DNA from: Berberis thunbergii | Taxonomy: Eukaryota; Streptophyta; Magnoliopsida; Ranunculales; Berberidaceae | DNA length: 64,000 nt | Reading direction: 5' to 3' | Assembly: GCA_003290165.1 (NCBI GenBank) | Contig: QNQO01000543.1 | Location: 310,001 to 374,000 of the forward strand | In this document: positions 10,947-24,300 of the stretch, in pieces | How the letters are laid out: each line of letters begins with the position of its first letter | How positions within the stretch are numbered: position 1 is the first letter of the stretch | Program-made: the position numbers and the translations under genes | The notes under the pieces: model-generated | What the model was told of the DNA's origin: nothing | Databases searched by the model: none | Seen by the model: only the letters and a program-made list of their open reading frames with translations

Positions 10947-12311
10947 GGGACCCGGGGAGCTACTGTGCACAAAGCGCAGCACGGGCTCCTGCACACAAAT
11001 TGCATTCGTAGGATCTAATACGACGGTCCAGATCAATGAATTTAAAAAAAAATTGACAGAGATTTATAATTGACCCCGGGTCCCACTTCTTCCATCTCCT
11101 CTCTCCCAACTTTCATACATTTTTCATCTCGCTCTTCTTCTTCTTCACTTGACCAAAAGAGCTGCCAACACTCACTCACTCACGCGAGCCTAACTTATTT
11201 GTGAGATTGTGGACTCTGCCTCGAATCTCAGCTTCGGCTCCCGAGCCCGAGCCTGCATTCCTTTCTACATACAAAATAAAACAGTTGAGTTGCACTTAGA
11301 ACTTGGAAGAATCTCTCTCGTTTTGTTCATCTGTTTCCATGCACACACACAATGACATAGACACAATTTAGAGAGAAAGTTAGATAGAGAGAGAAACCTT
11401 CAAAAGTTGTCGGAGAGAGAAACACTGAGTGACTTGTGCTTTTTCTTCAAACACTTGTGGGGATTTCGAGTGAGTAGTGGAGACTTGTAGGTTTGATTTA
11501 CACTACTTGATTCAGTGGGTTTAACTGATGTTGGTTGATATTAATATTTTTTTTTTTTTTTTGATTTGTAAGATAATTAGCATGTCTATTATTGGATTTC
11601 CATGATTGGAATTATGGTACTCAGTTTTTGGTTGATTTGAATTGTTATTTTCCTTTCGGATTTGAAGGGTTTGTGTGGGAATAATTTATCATGGTATACT
11701 TCAATTTGCGTGATGATCCAACTGCGTAAAAAGAGTTTCAACTGTGGCTTATTAATTTCTCTGGTTATCTGTAGCATTCAGGAAGATGAGTTATTGTGGG
11801 GGTATTCAACTATGACTAGAAGCTTAAAAACTTCCATTTTTTTCATTGGAATTAGTGAAACCAACAATGAATCTTTCAGTGCATTTAGCTGTGAGATTGA
11901 TTGCAAATTTAATTCCTTTACTTGGATGAGAGTAGAGTCTTGTAAGCTTGGATTTCTGGAAGAGTGTGTTACCTTCTGTTGTTAATATTGGGTTCTTAAT
12001 ATATATTTTTCTTAGCAATGAAACTATTTTATTTTGTATGTAGAAAGGAACGCAGGCTCGTGTGAGTGAGTGTTGGCAGCTCTTTTGGTCAGTGAAGAAG
12101 AAGAGCTGAAAAAAAAAGAACAAGAGAGAAGAAAAAAGAAGGAAAGTTTGGAGAGAGGAGGTGGAAGATGAAGGACCCGGGGTCAATTATAAAATCTCTG
12201 TAAAAAACAAATTTTAAGTTCATTAATCTGAACCGTCAGATCAAATCCTACGGATGCAATTTGTGCACAGGAGCCCGTGCTGCGCTTTGTGTGCAGGAGC
12301 CCCTCAGGTCC
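10947..12311. mobile_element. Mutator-like element with long terminal inverted repeats
   Basis: 1365 bp. The ends GGGACCCGGGGAGCT and, reversed from the right, GGACCTGAGGGGCT lead arms of about 280-340 bp (10947-11286 and 12028-12311). The arms share CACAAAGCGCAGCACGGGCT, ATTGACCCCGGGTC, GAGCTGCCAACACTCACTCA and CCTTTCTACATACAAAATAA. Flanks TAATCAGAG (10938-10946) and TAATCGGAG (12312-12320) match at 8 of 9, a Mutator-type duplication. The 740-bp interior contains CT-rich, 5'UTR-like sequence but no transposase. Confidence 0.88.
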
Positions 12312-12572
12312 TAATCGGAGAGCCTTTTGTTGGTAAGATGCCTTTGGAAGCCATACAATTGGCAGCTCCGAAGTTTGGTACATCCTATTCTGAACACACA
12401 GCAAGGGTAAGACAATCCTTGATTATGTCATCAATCAGAGAATTCTTGAAAAAAATTCTATTGCTGGTATTAACCAAATTTACCCTTTTCCTTTTTTACA
12501 TTCTCCTTCGTCCTCCAAAAACGAAAAACCTTAAGTAACTATTAGAGGAGGGAAAAGGTCGTTACAACTAAC

Positions 12573-13529
12573 TAGGGATGGGTACAGGACGGGATGGGAT
12601 GAGATATACACATTTTTATACCATCCCGTTCATATGAGATCGGAACAGGACGGGATGGGAAAAACCACATTCCGACCTCGTCCCATCCCAAACGGGTTCG
12701 AAACGGGACAGGATCAGCGTGCTGCCTGTGACTGCTGCAAAGATTATCATCACATAAGAGCGTGAAAAATAGCTTTCTTATAATTAGATATAGATGTGGC
12801 ATGCGAAAATAAGGGTAGCCACTAACTCCCTAACAATGAAGTCGAGTAGGCTGACTTTTAAAAAATGGCATGATAAATGGGACCCACTAAGAGTATAGTG
12901 TCGTTGTGATGGTCTCCCAACTGATTTTACAATTTCATTACTGTGGGAAACAAAATTCATGGTTCATTGACAAAATGATATTTCATCTTTTGTTATGGAA
13001 GAAATATTGGTGATGCTCTAACATATTCATAATGATTTACCATCAATACATATATCGTAATTAAAAAAAATATTTTTACAATCCGGAGCATCTCAAATCC
13101 TTGGCTCCGCCCCTGAATGTTCCCTTCTGAATATGTATTACTCAGTTAATTGTTATTTTTCATCTTCACCTGAGTATTATCAATATTTGGAAGTTAAATA
13201 ATTTGAGCCACTTTTATTGGGAATTCAAGCAACAGTCTGCTATCTTTCTCTTGCTTAATGAATATTTATTTCTTGAAGTAACATTTCTGTTACCACTGCA
13301 AACACCATGAGTTTTTGTCAATCATCTGTAAGTTTATATGAATAAAAATAAATTAATTAATTAAAAATATTAACAATAAATATTAAAAAATTAACTCGGG
13401 ATGGGATTAGCATGATTGAAAATCTTCATCCCATCCCATTCTAGATCGGAACGGGATCGAGATAAAATTATTTTATCCCATTAAGACCCGAAAAAATTAG
13501 GACGAGGCGGGATAGGATGCCCACCCCTA
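12573..13529. mobile_element. Non-autonomous hAT-type element, 957 bp
   Basis: Ends TAGGGATGGG and, reversed, TAGGGGTGGGC. The flanks CAACTAAC (12565-12572) and CAAGTAAC (13530-13537) match at 7 of 8. The right third (GGGATGGGATTAGCATGATT, CCCGAAAAAATTAGGACGAG) is shared with the element at 46802-49877, so they are one family. No transposase frame was seen. Confidence 0.85.
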
Positions 13530-14646
13530 CAAGTAACAACCAACCACATGACAAGGTTGGGTAACATCAATTCTTTATCACGAAAGTTTTTATCTTGGTT
13601 TGAAGTACAAAATTATATATAAAAGGAACATCAAACCAAATGTTTGACAATCTATTGATTTTCTAATGACCAACAAATATGAGTCGATACAAATTTTTTG
13701 ACTCATGAATTATTGAGTCACTTATATTTTAGTAATTTGATAGTAGTTTCTTTTGGTACAAAAATGGAAAGACGTGTTTGAGAAATTGCAGTGCAAAGTT
13801 AATCGTTTAGTAAAAAAAAAAAAAAGCAAACCCATCGAGGAAAAAGACTAAATGTTGGAGATTATGTCACTGTTTAGTGTTTTCTCCATATTAAAAAGGT
13901 CAAATGTGAAAGTTTATTTTAGTCAAGGATTCATTAGTATGCAGTAAGAGAACGTATAATGTACGGCAGTACATAAATTAGGTGTTTGATTGACTTTACG
14001 AAAAATGGTTATTTGAATTTGAATTCAGAACCTCCGCATTTCTTATTTATAAAATTCTGCAAAACTTCACGAAACAAAATCTCACGCATTATTTTGCAAA
14101 ACTCTCATCATCTCCTCGAGTACTCCCAACTTTTTCATACACATCTTAACCACCACCACCTTCATAACTACCATAGTCGCTAGTACCACGACTACCATAC
14201 TATAACCATGACAACCACCATGATCGCTACCACCGCCATCATTTTAACCGCCACCACATTGCCACCATCAACACCATATCGCCCACATTCGCAATCATCA
14301 TCATCATAACCACAAGCACAATTACCGCCACCATATAACCCTGCAACAACTACTACCATCATCAACACCACCTACAATCACTTATTTAGTTTGCATCAAT
14401 TTTCCTTAGTCACTACCAAGCACACATAAAGTAATTCATTGCAAACTAATGCATATGCATTAAATTTGCAAAATGTATTATTTTACATTGTACCAAACCA
14501 AGCTTAACAACAAAATTTGATTGATGAATCAATCAAGAATTCTCTTTCCTTTTTTTGTTTGGATTAGAATATCGGATGACGTGTATCATTCATAGAAAAG
14601 CGAGTGAGATAAATGGAGAATGTGCTTACCATTTCATTATGAGCTT
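13530..14646. other. Non-coding stretch with CCA-rich degenerate repeats
   Basis: AT-rich DNA, then 14140-14350 made of irregular ACCACC/ACCATC/ATCATC triplets. No gene is recognisable. Confidence 0.6.
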
Positions 14647-14837
14647 TTCTAAATGTCGAGGATTTGGGCGAGGAAAACAGCGAGGGAAATGAGGTGGACG
14701 GGGTGGAAACCGTCCATCCTCCTCGGGATGTGCGCGTAGAAAGTCAACGCTCACATCCCGAGAAGGATGGACGGTTTCCACCCCGTCCACCTCATTTCCC
14801 TCGCTGTTTTCCTCGCCCAAATCCTCGACATTTAGAA
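14647..14837. mobile_element. Foldback MITE / perfect hairpin, copy 1 (191 bp)
   Basis: Arms of 74 bases pair perfectly (from TTCTAAATGTCGAGGATTTG to GGAAACCGTCCATCCT). A further stretch of about 15 bases pairs nearly perfectly around a short loop containing AGAAAGTCAACGC. Related hairpins lie at 52950-53124 and 55363-55488. The near-identity of the arms implies recent insertion or conversion. A transcript would form a roughly 90-bp duplex. Confidence 0.9.
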
Positions 14838-15257
14838 TTTTCCTTTCATTATACAAAAATAGGGAATGACATCAAATCAAAGGATTCCCACCCAAGCATA
14901 GTTGTTCGAATGACCTAGCCGGACACTTGAATTTTAGCCCAAAACCATAATTAACTTCCACTTGAATTGAAATTCTAACTTTTGAACTCCAAGATTTTGA
15001 TAGAAAAATATCACAAATTAGGCACAAGAACCAGAAAATTGAATCTTAATTTAATTTGTATAGACTACATACAATGGAAATTCGTACAATAATCATACTC
15101 TTCACATTTACGGAAACAATAAATGGAGGCGAGGAAATTCGAACTCAACCACACATTAATTAAAAGTAGAAATCTAATGCACCAATTGCCATCAAAATTA
15201 GTAATGTTAAATAATCTTCCAGAACCTAAAAATTATTGAATTGCTAGCTTCTACTCC
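14838..15257. other. AHASS 3' flank (likely 3'UTR and downstream)
   Basis: AT-rich sequence past the AHASS stop codon. The 3' end of the transcript probably lies within the first 200 bp (about 15060-15257). No canonical AATAAA was seen on the minus strand there. Confidence 0.5.
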
Positions 15258-15341
15258 TTACAACGGAAAAGAATACCCACGAAGGTACTTTGAGTCCACA
15301 CCCGACTCACGAACAAGTGCCACTCGTCCAGTTCTAGCAAC
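15258..15341 (-). CDS. AHASS: AHASS exon 12 (C-terminus and stop)
   Basis: Codes for the last 27 residues, [17 protein letters not shown] to YLRGYSFPL, then TAA at 15260-15258. This is the standard plant C-terminal motif. The acceptor is AAG|GTTGCT. No canonical AATAAA follows within about 200 bp; an AATAAT lies about 20 bp past the stop. Confidence 0.95.
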   Translation of the reverse strand, partial: VARTGRVALVRESGVDSKYLRGYSFPL

Positions 15342-18300
15342 CTTCACAATCAGAAAGTCATTTATACAGTTAGAAAATTATCTGACACAGCTGGTTAATA
15401 TCTAAGCAAACCATTAAAGGTGAATATAGTAGCATCTCTCTAACTATTGCAACCCTAAAATTGATACAAAGACCTGTATAGAGTATGACTCCTTAAGAGA
15501 CCAATTTCTCCTTGTAAACAAGCAGAGTCAAAATAGAAATCAAACTGCGTTGGTGCTTGCCATGGAGCAATTTAAGGGTGATTAATTCCAAGAAAAATTT
15601 GCCATGAGAAATAACAAAAAGAAAGAAGAAATATGAGCGGAAGTGGGGAAACTTCTCCATCTTGTGGCTGAAAATGAATGTATTTTTGGCAAAAAATTTC
15701 TTAGCTTCCCCATAATATATTTTCCACAATTTTGTAACATGCCAAGAGGATAGTGATCATCGTAAAATTCAAATTCATGTTCTTCATTCTCTTTTCCTCT
15801 TTCCTTCCGGGCCCTACTTACTTTTGGCAAAATTTCTTGGATTTTTTCCTCAGAATAAAAAACACACCCTTGGCAATTTGCAGCAAACTACTTCCACTTT
15901 TACCAAGTGTCCTAATATGTGGAGTTCCAATAGTTAATGACCGACACAACATTCAGCCAACTTGACGACACCTGGTTAATAGCACCAAATTGAAACCTAT
16001 TTCTAAACTAATTATAGGATTCGAATCTTCAACAAACAATGACAAATCCAGTAAGAACTGACAGCAATTAAGTAGAATGAGACAAAAAAAAGATAACAAG
16101 AACAGTGATATTAAAGCATAACATAAACTGAGAACTGAGTTCCAGGTAAGGAGCCAACCTCGCAAATGCCATAAGGCTCCAGTAACCTTTGCAGTGCCAC
16201 CATCTTGTTTAAATCTCCTGTGAGCTGGAATGCACGACAAAATGCAGGCAATCAATTCCACCAATGAAACTGAAGTACAACAAATATTAGAAACATAAGT
16301 TTCATGTCAGATTATCTGATAATTGCACTCCAATGGAACTTTTTAGGGTACCTTCACCCTTGCATTTTGTTTTCTTCAAGAACGTGCTGGCAAGGAATGG
16401 CGCATTGTAAGCTATTACGCATCAAACTCCATCACTAGAATATTAGCTCTAGTTCAATTCTTATCTTTTCTTCTTTATCTATCTAATAAGGCAGGTCGTT
16501 CTGGGATTTGTCTTTGGGATAGGATACCTACCGACTCTGATTTAGTTAGGTTGTACAGATCTAACGGTCCAAAATCATCCAAGATTTCTGTTTTGATCCC
16601 TCTTCCACTTAAAACCACACAAATTGCAATCACTTCTCTCTTCGCCTCTCCCCTTTTCCAGTGTTTCTCTCATCACAGGTTCTCATCTCCTCTTCCTTTC
16701 TCTCAAGAAAATTCTTCATGTACTCATCTCTCATCACCCCTTTCCAACGATCTAACCCCTCTCAAGCACGCAAGTTCTACACTCAAGGGCTGAGATTGCA
16801 CAGAAGTTCTCTCGAGCACTTCTTAACCATACTAATTTCTCTCCCTCAGAATCTGCGAAATCGCCCCATTTGTTCTCCTTTTAAGATTTTAGTTTCTTGG
16901 TGACTCTTGAATGTAATGCTTCATTGTCAACAAATTCCTTTTGGTTGTGGTTTTCATTGGAGTTCGAAGAAGTTGCAAAATTTTGATGGATCAATCGACT
17001 TATTCACACTTATCCCAGTTGATCGAGCTAATCTTAGAGGTTCTAGCTGTGATTTCTTGTTTTGGAGATCATTGTTTTGTTTCCTTGACTTCGCCTCAAA
17101 GCTTAATGTATTAACAAGACAGAAGACCAATCAAGATCTATTTTATCAAAATTTCGTTTTTTTTAAGTGATTTGTTAGTGTTTTCTATGAGTGTGAATTG
17201 CTTGTTTATATGTTTGAATGATAGTTATATTAAATGTGTTAATGAAATGTGAATGTAAGCTTTCAGTTTTTCTCTGTATTGTTTTCATACAAGTAAAATT
17301 TGTTTGGTTAAGATCTCTGTTCTGACTCTATTTTTGTATTACTCATTAACTTATATGTTATAATGCTTATTATTTCATGTTTATACATTTTGCATATTTA
17401 TCTTAGCATTGAATTGGAAGTAATTTATATTCTATTATGCTTAACTTTTATAAATTTTAATTATAATATTAAAAAAACGCCTAGGCCTCTAGACACTAGT
17501 TCCTTGCTCGCCTACATCCTAGCGATTTTTATAACCTTGAAACATAACTTACGGGACTGGTGTGAGTAGTTGTTTTGCAAATATGATGTAGTTGTTGTTT
17601 TGCAAACAAGAATAGCAATTGTTTTGCAAATCTGAAATTTGTGTTTTGCCAAATATTTGATGGTTTATTTTCATTCATTTGTATAGTTGATTTTATCAAT
17701 GAAGTTGTAGTGAATAAGATTGAAAAGCATAAGATATTTTGAATTGGGTTTTTTTTTTGCCAACTAACGATGATAAGATTAGTGGGATTATTATTTGAAG
17801 CTTTCGGATGCAAAAGTTGGGAAACAACCAATAAAGACCAATTGCTTTCTAAGTTTTTTTAGCAATATAAAGTGAATTGAGAACCTATGTCATTAATGTG
17901 CCGCTTAATAAGCGAATAATCGTATAGCAGGGGGTGACCAATACGAATTGGCTATTTATCGGACTCGGAGAAATCGGCGAGTCATCGAATATCATACACA
18001 TCCAACTTGCCGATTTATTGCTTTATACATAATTAAAAATAATAAATAAATAAATAAACCCTCAACTTGATCCAGACCCAAAAGAAGGGAACAAGCAAAG
18101 GAAGAAGGGAAGAACAGAAGAAGACAGGAGAAAGCAGAGGAGATTGTTGCAGTGATCGAAGGAGAAGAAATCGCAACAATGATTGAAGAAGAAGAAACTA
18201 TTGAAGAAGATGAAGGGATCCCAATAGCGATTGATCATTTTGTACTCTGTCGTTTGTGCTTACCAAGATCAGAAGATCATAAGTACAAAAGAATGGAAAT

Positions 18301-21300
18301 GAGAAGATAAGGGATGACTGACCTGTTGTTTTTGTCATTATGCACGGACTCGGACACGGACACGACACGGCGACTCGGCAATTTTCAAAAAAATAGGACT
18401 CGGCGACACGGTCAAACTTAATTTTTTAATATATATTTTTTGTAACTCATCAAATTCAAACATATCAATAATACATTCAAATTCATTCATTCAAATTTAC
18501 AAATGCATCATAAAGTCAAGCTCAACTGCTCAAATAGTCAAGTCATACTCATAAAGCATAATTTCATTAACTTGATACTGTAAATCTCATAAAGTAGTCA
18601 AGTAGTCAAGTCATACTCATATAATTTCATTAACTTGATACTGTAAATTGATAATTTTAAAAACTCACCAGTCACCAGCAAGGCGGCTAGATATCTTCTT
18701 CATTAACTAGCTCATCTACTGTCACATTTTCTGCATCCAACAGTCCAGCCTCTAGCTCAGGTTCATCAAGCGAAAGACTGGCAATCTTAAGCACTCCAGT
18801 AGCATCCAAATCCAACGAATCAATAGTATCTCCTGTGACATCCCACATCCTTGTCTCACCTTTTTGGTACTCCTGTTTTCTTCTTGACAAAAGACGAAGG
18901 TTGGAATGCACATACACTAAATCTTCAGCTCGTTTTGGAGTCAATTTGTTCCTTTTTAATGAGTGGATGTTGTTATATGTGCTCCAATTCTTCTCACAAC
19001 ATGAGGAAGAACAAGGTTGGTCAAGTAATTTCAAAGCAATATTCAAGAGATTAGGTGCACTGGTACCATGAGCAACCCACCACACATCAGGATCTAGGTA
19101 TGCTCTATTCTGTATAGCATCACTTTCTGCAAACTGCCCAGCAGCAGTTGAAAACTTTACATACTCTGTAACAACCACTCTTCTGTCTTCAATTAGAGGA
19201 TAGTATCTCTTGAAACATTTATTTCTCTCATTTGTAATCTCAGGATCTTTGTGTGGCGCAATACGATTAGGATCCTCTTGCAACCATTCGGTGCTATAAT
19301 AGCTATATTATATATTAATATTAGCAATGGCCCAAATAAAAAATAAGTAGAATAAAAAATTAAAAACAATGGAATTATTTACCTTGGATTCAAGGAATGT
19401 GCTAAGCAATGCAGTGGTGTGTTGTTTTTCTCCCATCGATCTACCAATATCTGATGCATCACTGAAAAAAACTCTGACTCCTCCTCACTAGTATTTTCCT
19501 TTCCTTCATGACGATAAATAACTTGTTTCACTTTCTCAATCATAACATCCCACATCTCATACACCAAGTGAAGACAACACTTATCTGTATCAGCCCTCCG
19601 CAACATTGAATAAATAGGCTCTGTGAAACGAAGCACATAATCCACTTTGTCCCACCACAAGTCATCCAATAGTATTCCTTTCACAATCCGTGCTTTGTCA
19701 ACATCATCTTCCTTATAGGAATCCCACTTATCTCCAATCACCATACTTTGGATGCTACTTTTAATGTCTTTCAACCTCTTCAGCATAATTATGCTTGAAG
19801 CAAAGCGTGTCTCAGCTATGGAAAGCAACTTCAATCTCGAATGCTCATTAAACATGTGCAACCTCATGGAATGGTTCATGATAAAGTTCTTGATCGTCAC
19901 CCCATCCCCAACAACATCAATAATCCAACTACACAAGCTGTAGGCATTTTCATTTGCAGGTGTGTTCTTTGGAGCGCATATATTCTTCAAGGCAAGGTTG
20001 AGAGTGTGGACTACACAAGGTGTCCAAAAAACCTCAGGATACTCGCTCTCAAAAAGTAAACCTGCAGCCCTACAAACTGGAGCATTGTCGGTTATAACTT
20101 GAACGACATTCCTTGGCCCAACCTCACGTACAACTTCCTTGATCAAATTAGCAATAAAGAACTTGTCTTTGTATTCCCCTTCACAGTTCACAGCCTTTAA
20201 GAACATTGGACCACCCTCATTAATCACTATGAAATTAATGAGAGGCCTCCTTTGAGAATCAGTCCACCCATCACAAACAATTGTTGCCCCTTTAGTAACC
20301 CATGTGGACTTTGTTCCCTCCAACAACCTCTCAATGTTGCTCCTTTCATTTTGAAGCAATGTCGTCCTCAATGCATTATACCCAGGAATCTTGTAACCAC
20401 TAATAGACTTTGCCTTATTCGGTGCAAAGGTAAAAGCCTCCTGAAAATATGGATTCCTTGCAAGGTTGAATGGCAAGGCAGCTGAGTAGAACGCCCTTGC
20501 AATCAATGCATCCAACTCTTGTCGCTCACTCATATTGAACGCATGTGCAATAGGATTAATGGCTCTCCTCTTCCTCTGTTCATTGTATGAAAGTGGAACT
20601 GAAGGGCCAACCCCCCCCACTACTTGAACTCAGGTGAGGGTGACTACTTGATCCCACTGAAGGAGGTAAAGGAACACTTCGTATCCTTGAACTTTCTGCT
20701 TTCAATGCAGCTTCATCAATAAATTTTTGCACCTCTCTAAGTTGTATGGGGGAGATTTTGGTACAAATAGCTATCCCATGACCACTTATCTTCAACAAAT
20801 GGTGATTCAATCTAGTAAGAGAGCATGTATATTCTTTCAAACAATAGTTACACTTTCATCTAAGGTTTCCCCCACCTTCATTTGGTTTTCCTAATCTTGT
20901 CACATGCTTCCAAAGATCATCCCCAGTTCCTTGGCCTGCTAAAACCAATTTTAATTTCTTATTATTTAGTTTTCACTTTTAAGTTTTCACTTTCCAGCAA
21001 ATAGGTGCAAGTATTTCATATATTATCATGCATACTTTCATCATGAATCACAGGAAGAAGAAAAAAAAAAAAACAGGAAAACAAAACAAAAAAATTCAAC
21101 AATGTATATATGGATCCAAGCAAATTTTCAAATTGCAAAAAAAAAAAAAAAATGAATCGCAGGAAGGAATGGCAGAAAAAAAAAAAAAAAAAAAAACAGG
21201 AAAACAAAACAAAAAATTTCAACAATGTATACTTGGATCCAAGAAAATTTTCAAATTGCAAAAAAAAAAAAAAAAAAACGAATCGCAGGAAGGAATGGCA

Positions 21301-24300
21301 GAAAAAAAAAAAAAAATCGAATGAACCGAATGAATCGATTGTTGAAATCGCTGAAATTTGAAAAACAAAACATACCCATTACCCACTTGCAGAGAAATAC
21401 TAGCAGAGAAAAAAAAAAAAAAAAAAAAAAACAACAGAACTCGATGAATCGATGAAATCGATCGATGAAATGGGTCGAATGGTCGATAAAATGGGTCGAC
21501 TCAACAGGAACGATCGATCTCTATTCGTTACATCTCAGGAAAAAAAAAAAAAAAAAAAAAAAGAAATCGATCGAACGTACCTGGTCCTGGTGTCGATGAG
21601 AACGCCATGATCTCTTCTCCTCCGCTCCGTCCGTCGATCTCTTCTCCTCTTGACCTTGACGATCGATCGATGATGGCTGCGAAAGGGTTTGAGTTAGGGT
21701 TTTTCGGCCTTTCGGGTTTTTTTTTTTTTCTCTGCTCTCTGACTCGGTCTGTGTGGGAGGAGGAAAATCGGGCGAAAGTAACATTTTCGTAGTCAACAAA
21801 TTTTGACTACCTCCGGACCGTGTCTGACCTAGTCCGGACCGTGTCCGGACCGTATTTGACCGTGTCTGGACCGTGTCCAAGCCGTGTCTATATCAGTCAA
21901 CGAATTTTGACCGTTGACCCCGTGTCCAATACGTGTCTAGCGCGTGTCGTACGCGAATCCGTGTTCGACACGTATTTGACGCGTGATTCGGGGGGTTTTC
22001 GGAGAGTCGGTGCATCCGACTCATAGTCTGGTCGTCAACCTGTGGGGAAGGTGGTTGTTGTCCTCTTGTTTGCCTATTTGGCGACTTGCACTCACTCAGG
22101 TATTATCTTTATAGCAGTAGCTTGGTATGGCAAGAGAACTCCTTGCAAACAATCGGTATATGATATTGGTGATTGTAATGATGTTTCAATGTTTTTTATC
22201 TTTGACTAAAATAACTACCCTAAATAAGTCTTTTCGTTTGGGGACTATTTACACTAGTTGTTTTACGATACTTTTGTTGCTATATAATAGTTGTTTTATT
22301 AATCTTTATTGTCAAGATGTGTTATTTATTATAATTTACATTAGTAAGGGTATAAATGCATACTTTGAAAAATAACCGATTAATCCCGATTACTCTTAAA
22401 TCGGTCCTAGACCGTGAAGGCAAATTGACAACAGTAACATTAGCTTCGACATGCCATAGACAGACCCAAATTGTAAAAAAGTGTGCACTGGCCATGTTGC
22501 AAGGGAAACACGTAAATGGTCATGCCGCGGGGAGAAACGTGAGACCAGCCATGCCATCGGCATAGGGAATACACTAGTTTTCTAACAAGTACAAAATTTT
22601 CACCGTAAATTATCATTTTCATAAGCACAAAACCAAGTCAATGTGCTAAATTTTTAATCATAGTATATAGAACAAAGGTAACACTAGGCAAGTCGTTGTC
22701 AATAGCCTACACAAGAAATCCGGAAAATATAAATGCTTACCTCAAGGGTGATGGTATGATCAGACACATCAACAGCTTTTGCCCGAAAAATGCTCGCAAT
22801 GTCAAGAACATCCCTTCGAGCAGTGGTATTTACAGCGATCTTTATCAGCATCAGTTCTCGCTCAGCAAAGGGAAGGTGGGTAAGATCATGAACCTGAAGA
22901 AAGATACCAGCAAAAGTAAGTGGGCTACTTATATGCATTCTTTTGACAGTCAAAGAAAATGAGGGCAATAGGTATCACACAATCATTTTTGTTGGAACTA
23001 GGTGCATTGTTAAGCAAATCAGTCTCGCTCAATACCTAAATGAAACATTAGTTCACCAGTCATGGTGCATGTGGACCATGGTAGAGTGTCACTGATATAC
23101 ATAGACACCATTTTGGACACTCAGATTCCTTGCAAGCATATGAAACATGAGAAGGAAGTACTTAAAAATGATTAATGTATTCAAGAAGATGTTTCATTAT
23201 TAGTTGTGTTGTATCTTAGATTTGAATGCTGAGCTTGTACCCTCCAAAAGACGCGACAGATACCTTCCATGACATGCCAGTTACCTTGAATGGAGTCCAA
23301 AATTACCTAGGTCCTTGAGCATCTCTGTTGGGACTTGCAGAAGATCCTCCACAAAATTTATTCCACACAAGTCTAACAATATCTATCATACTATTCGGTA
23401 GTCACATGCTATCAACCCCCCACGCCCTCAAAAATAAAAATAAGTAAATAAATAAAATATATACATATATATATATAGAAACTTTACGCTTTTACATATT
23501 GTGCAAATGAGTTGAAGAACCAGGTAGGGTAGTAAACAGTTCGGTTTTAAGACAAATAGTTGACTGAAAACAACCCCACACAAACTTCTATTATACACTT
23601 TCCTTGGAGCGTGGAACCGTGCCTTTGGCACTCCCACCGATGCCATTGGCAAAACACACTTTTTATTTGTAGTGTGATCGTGCGCACCCTCATATCATTG
23701 GGTCATGCCATTTTAACGACACATATAAGATCAACTTCAGTTTTCGCATATCAAAAATATGTTTTTATACATTACAAATTTACAGATTATTAAAAACTGG
23801 ATAAATAGATAAAATAAAGAAAAATATACTACGGGGGGTTGTTGAGATGATCATTATCATAGTCATTAGTGACCAAGATCTTGATACTACCACTATAATA
23901 ATAAGTTTTCTATATATCTTCCTTCATCCAAATCAAAGGTAACTCTGCAATCCAACGTGCATTTATTCTTTTAATTATGTTAGACAACAGAAGGCCCAAA
24001 CACGATCAGGGACCAATATTAGAAGGAAATTTATGAAACAAAACATCAAAAAATTGTGAAGTGGATTAAAATGAAATGGAACCTCGAAGTAGTCTTGGAT
24101 GTGGCGAGGATCCATGGCCTGACCGTGAGGATTAAGACTAGGAGGGCTACTGTGAGGATCAAGACCAGGAGTCATCATGTCAGGCCAGTTGTACATGTTG
24201 GAGAGAAGAAAAGTAGGGCTGATGTTAGGTTTGTTCTGAAGCCTGGAACAGTGATCATGTGCAGGTTCCATTCTTGAAGTAGAACGGGCAATTCACGCAG

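Larger units (their letters stand above)
16225..22740 (-). other. AHASS intron 10, 6.5 kb
   Basis: Contains AT-rich unassigned DNA (16225-17900), a repeat remnant with GATTAATCGG-like motifs (about 17930-18335), hAT copy 1 (18336 to about 22020, annotated separately), and a repeat at about 22230-22420. The last also occurs at about 43410-43560 in intron 1 (shared TTTGAAAAA...GACCGATTAATCC-type sequence). Confidence 0.85.

Noticed and set aside
21028..21455. Lysine-rich (or, reversed, phenylalanine-rich) open frames
   Set aside because: Produced by poly-A runs in the first intron of the hAT transposase.
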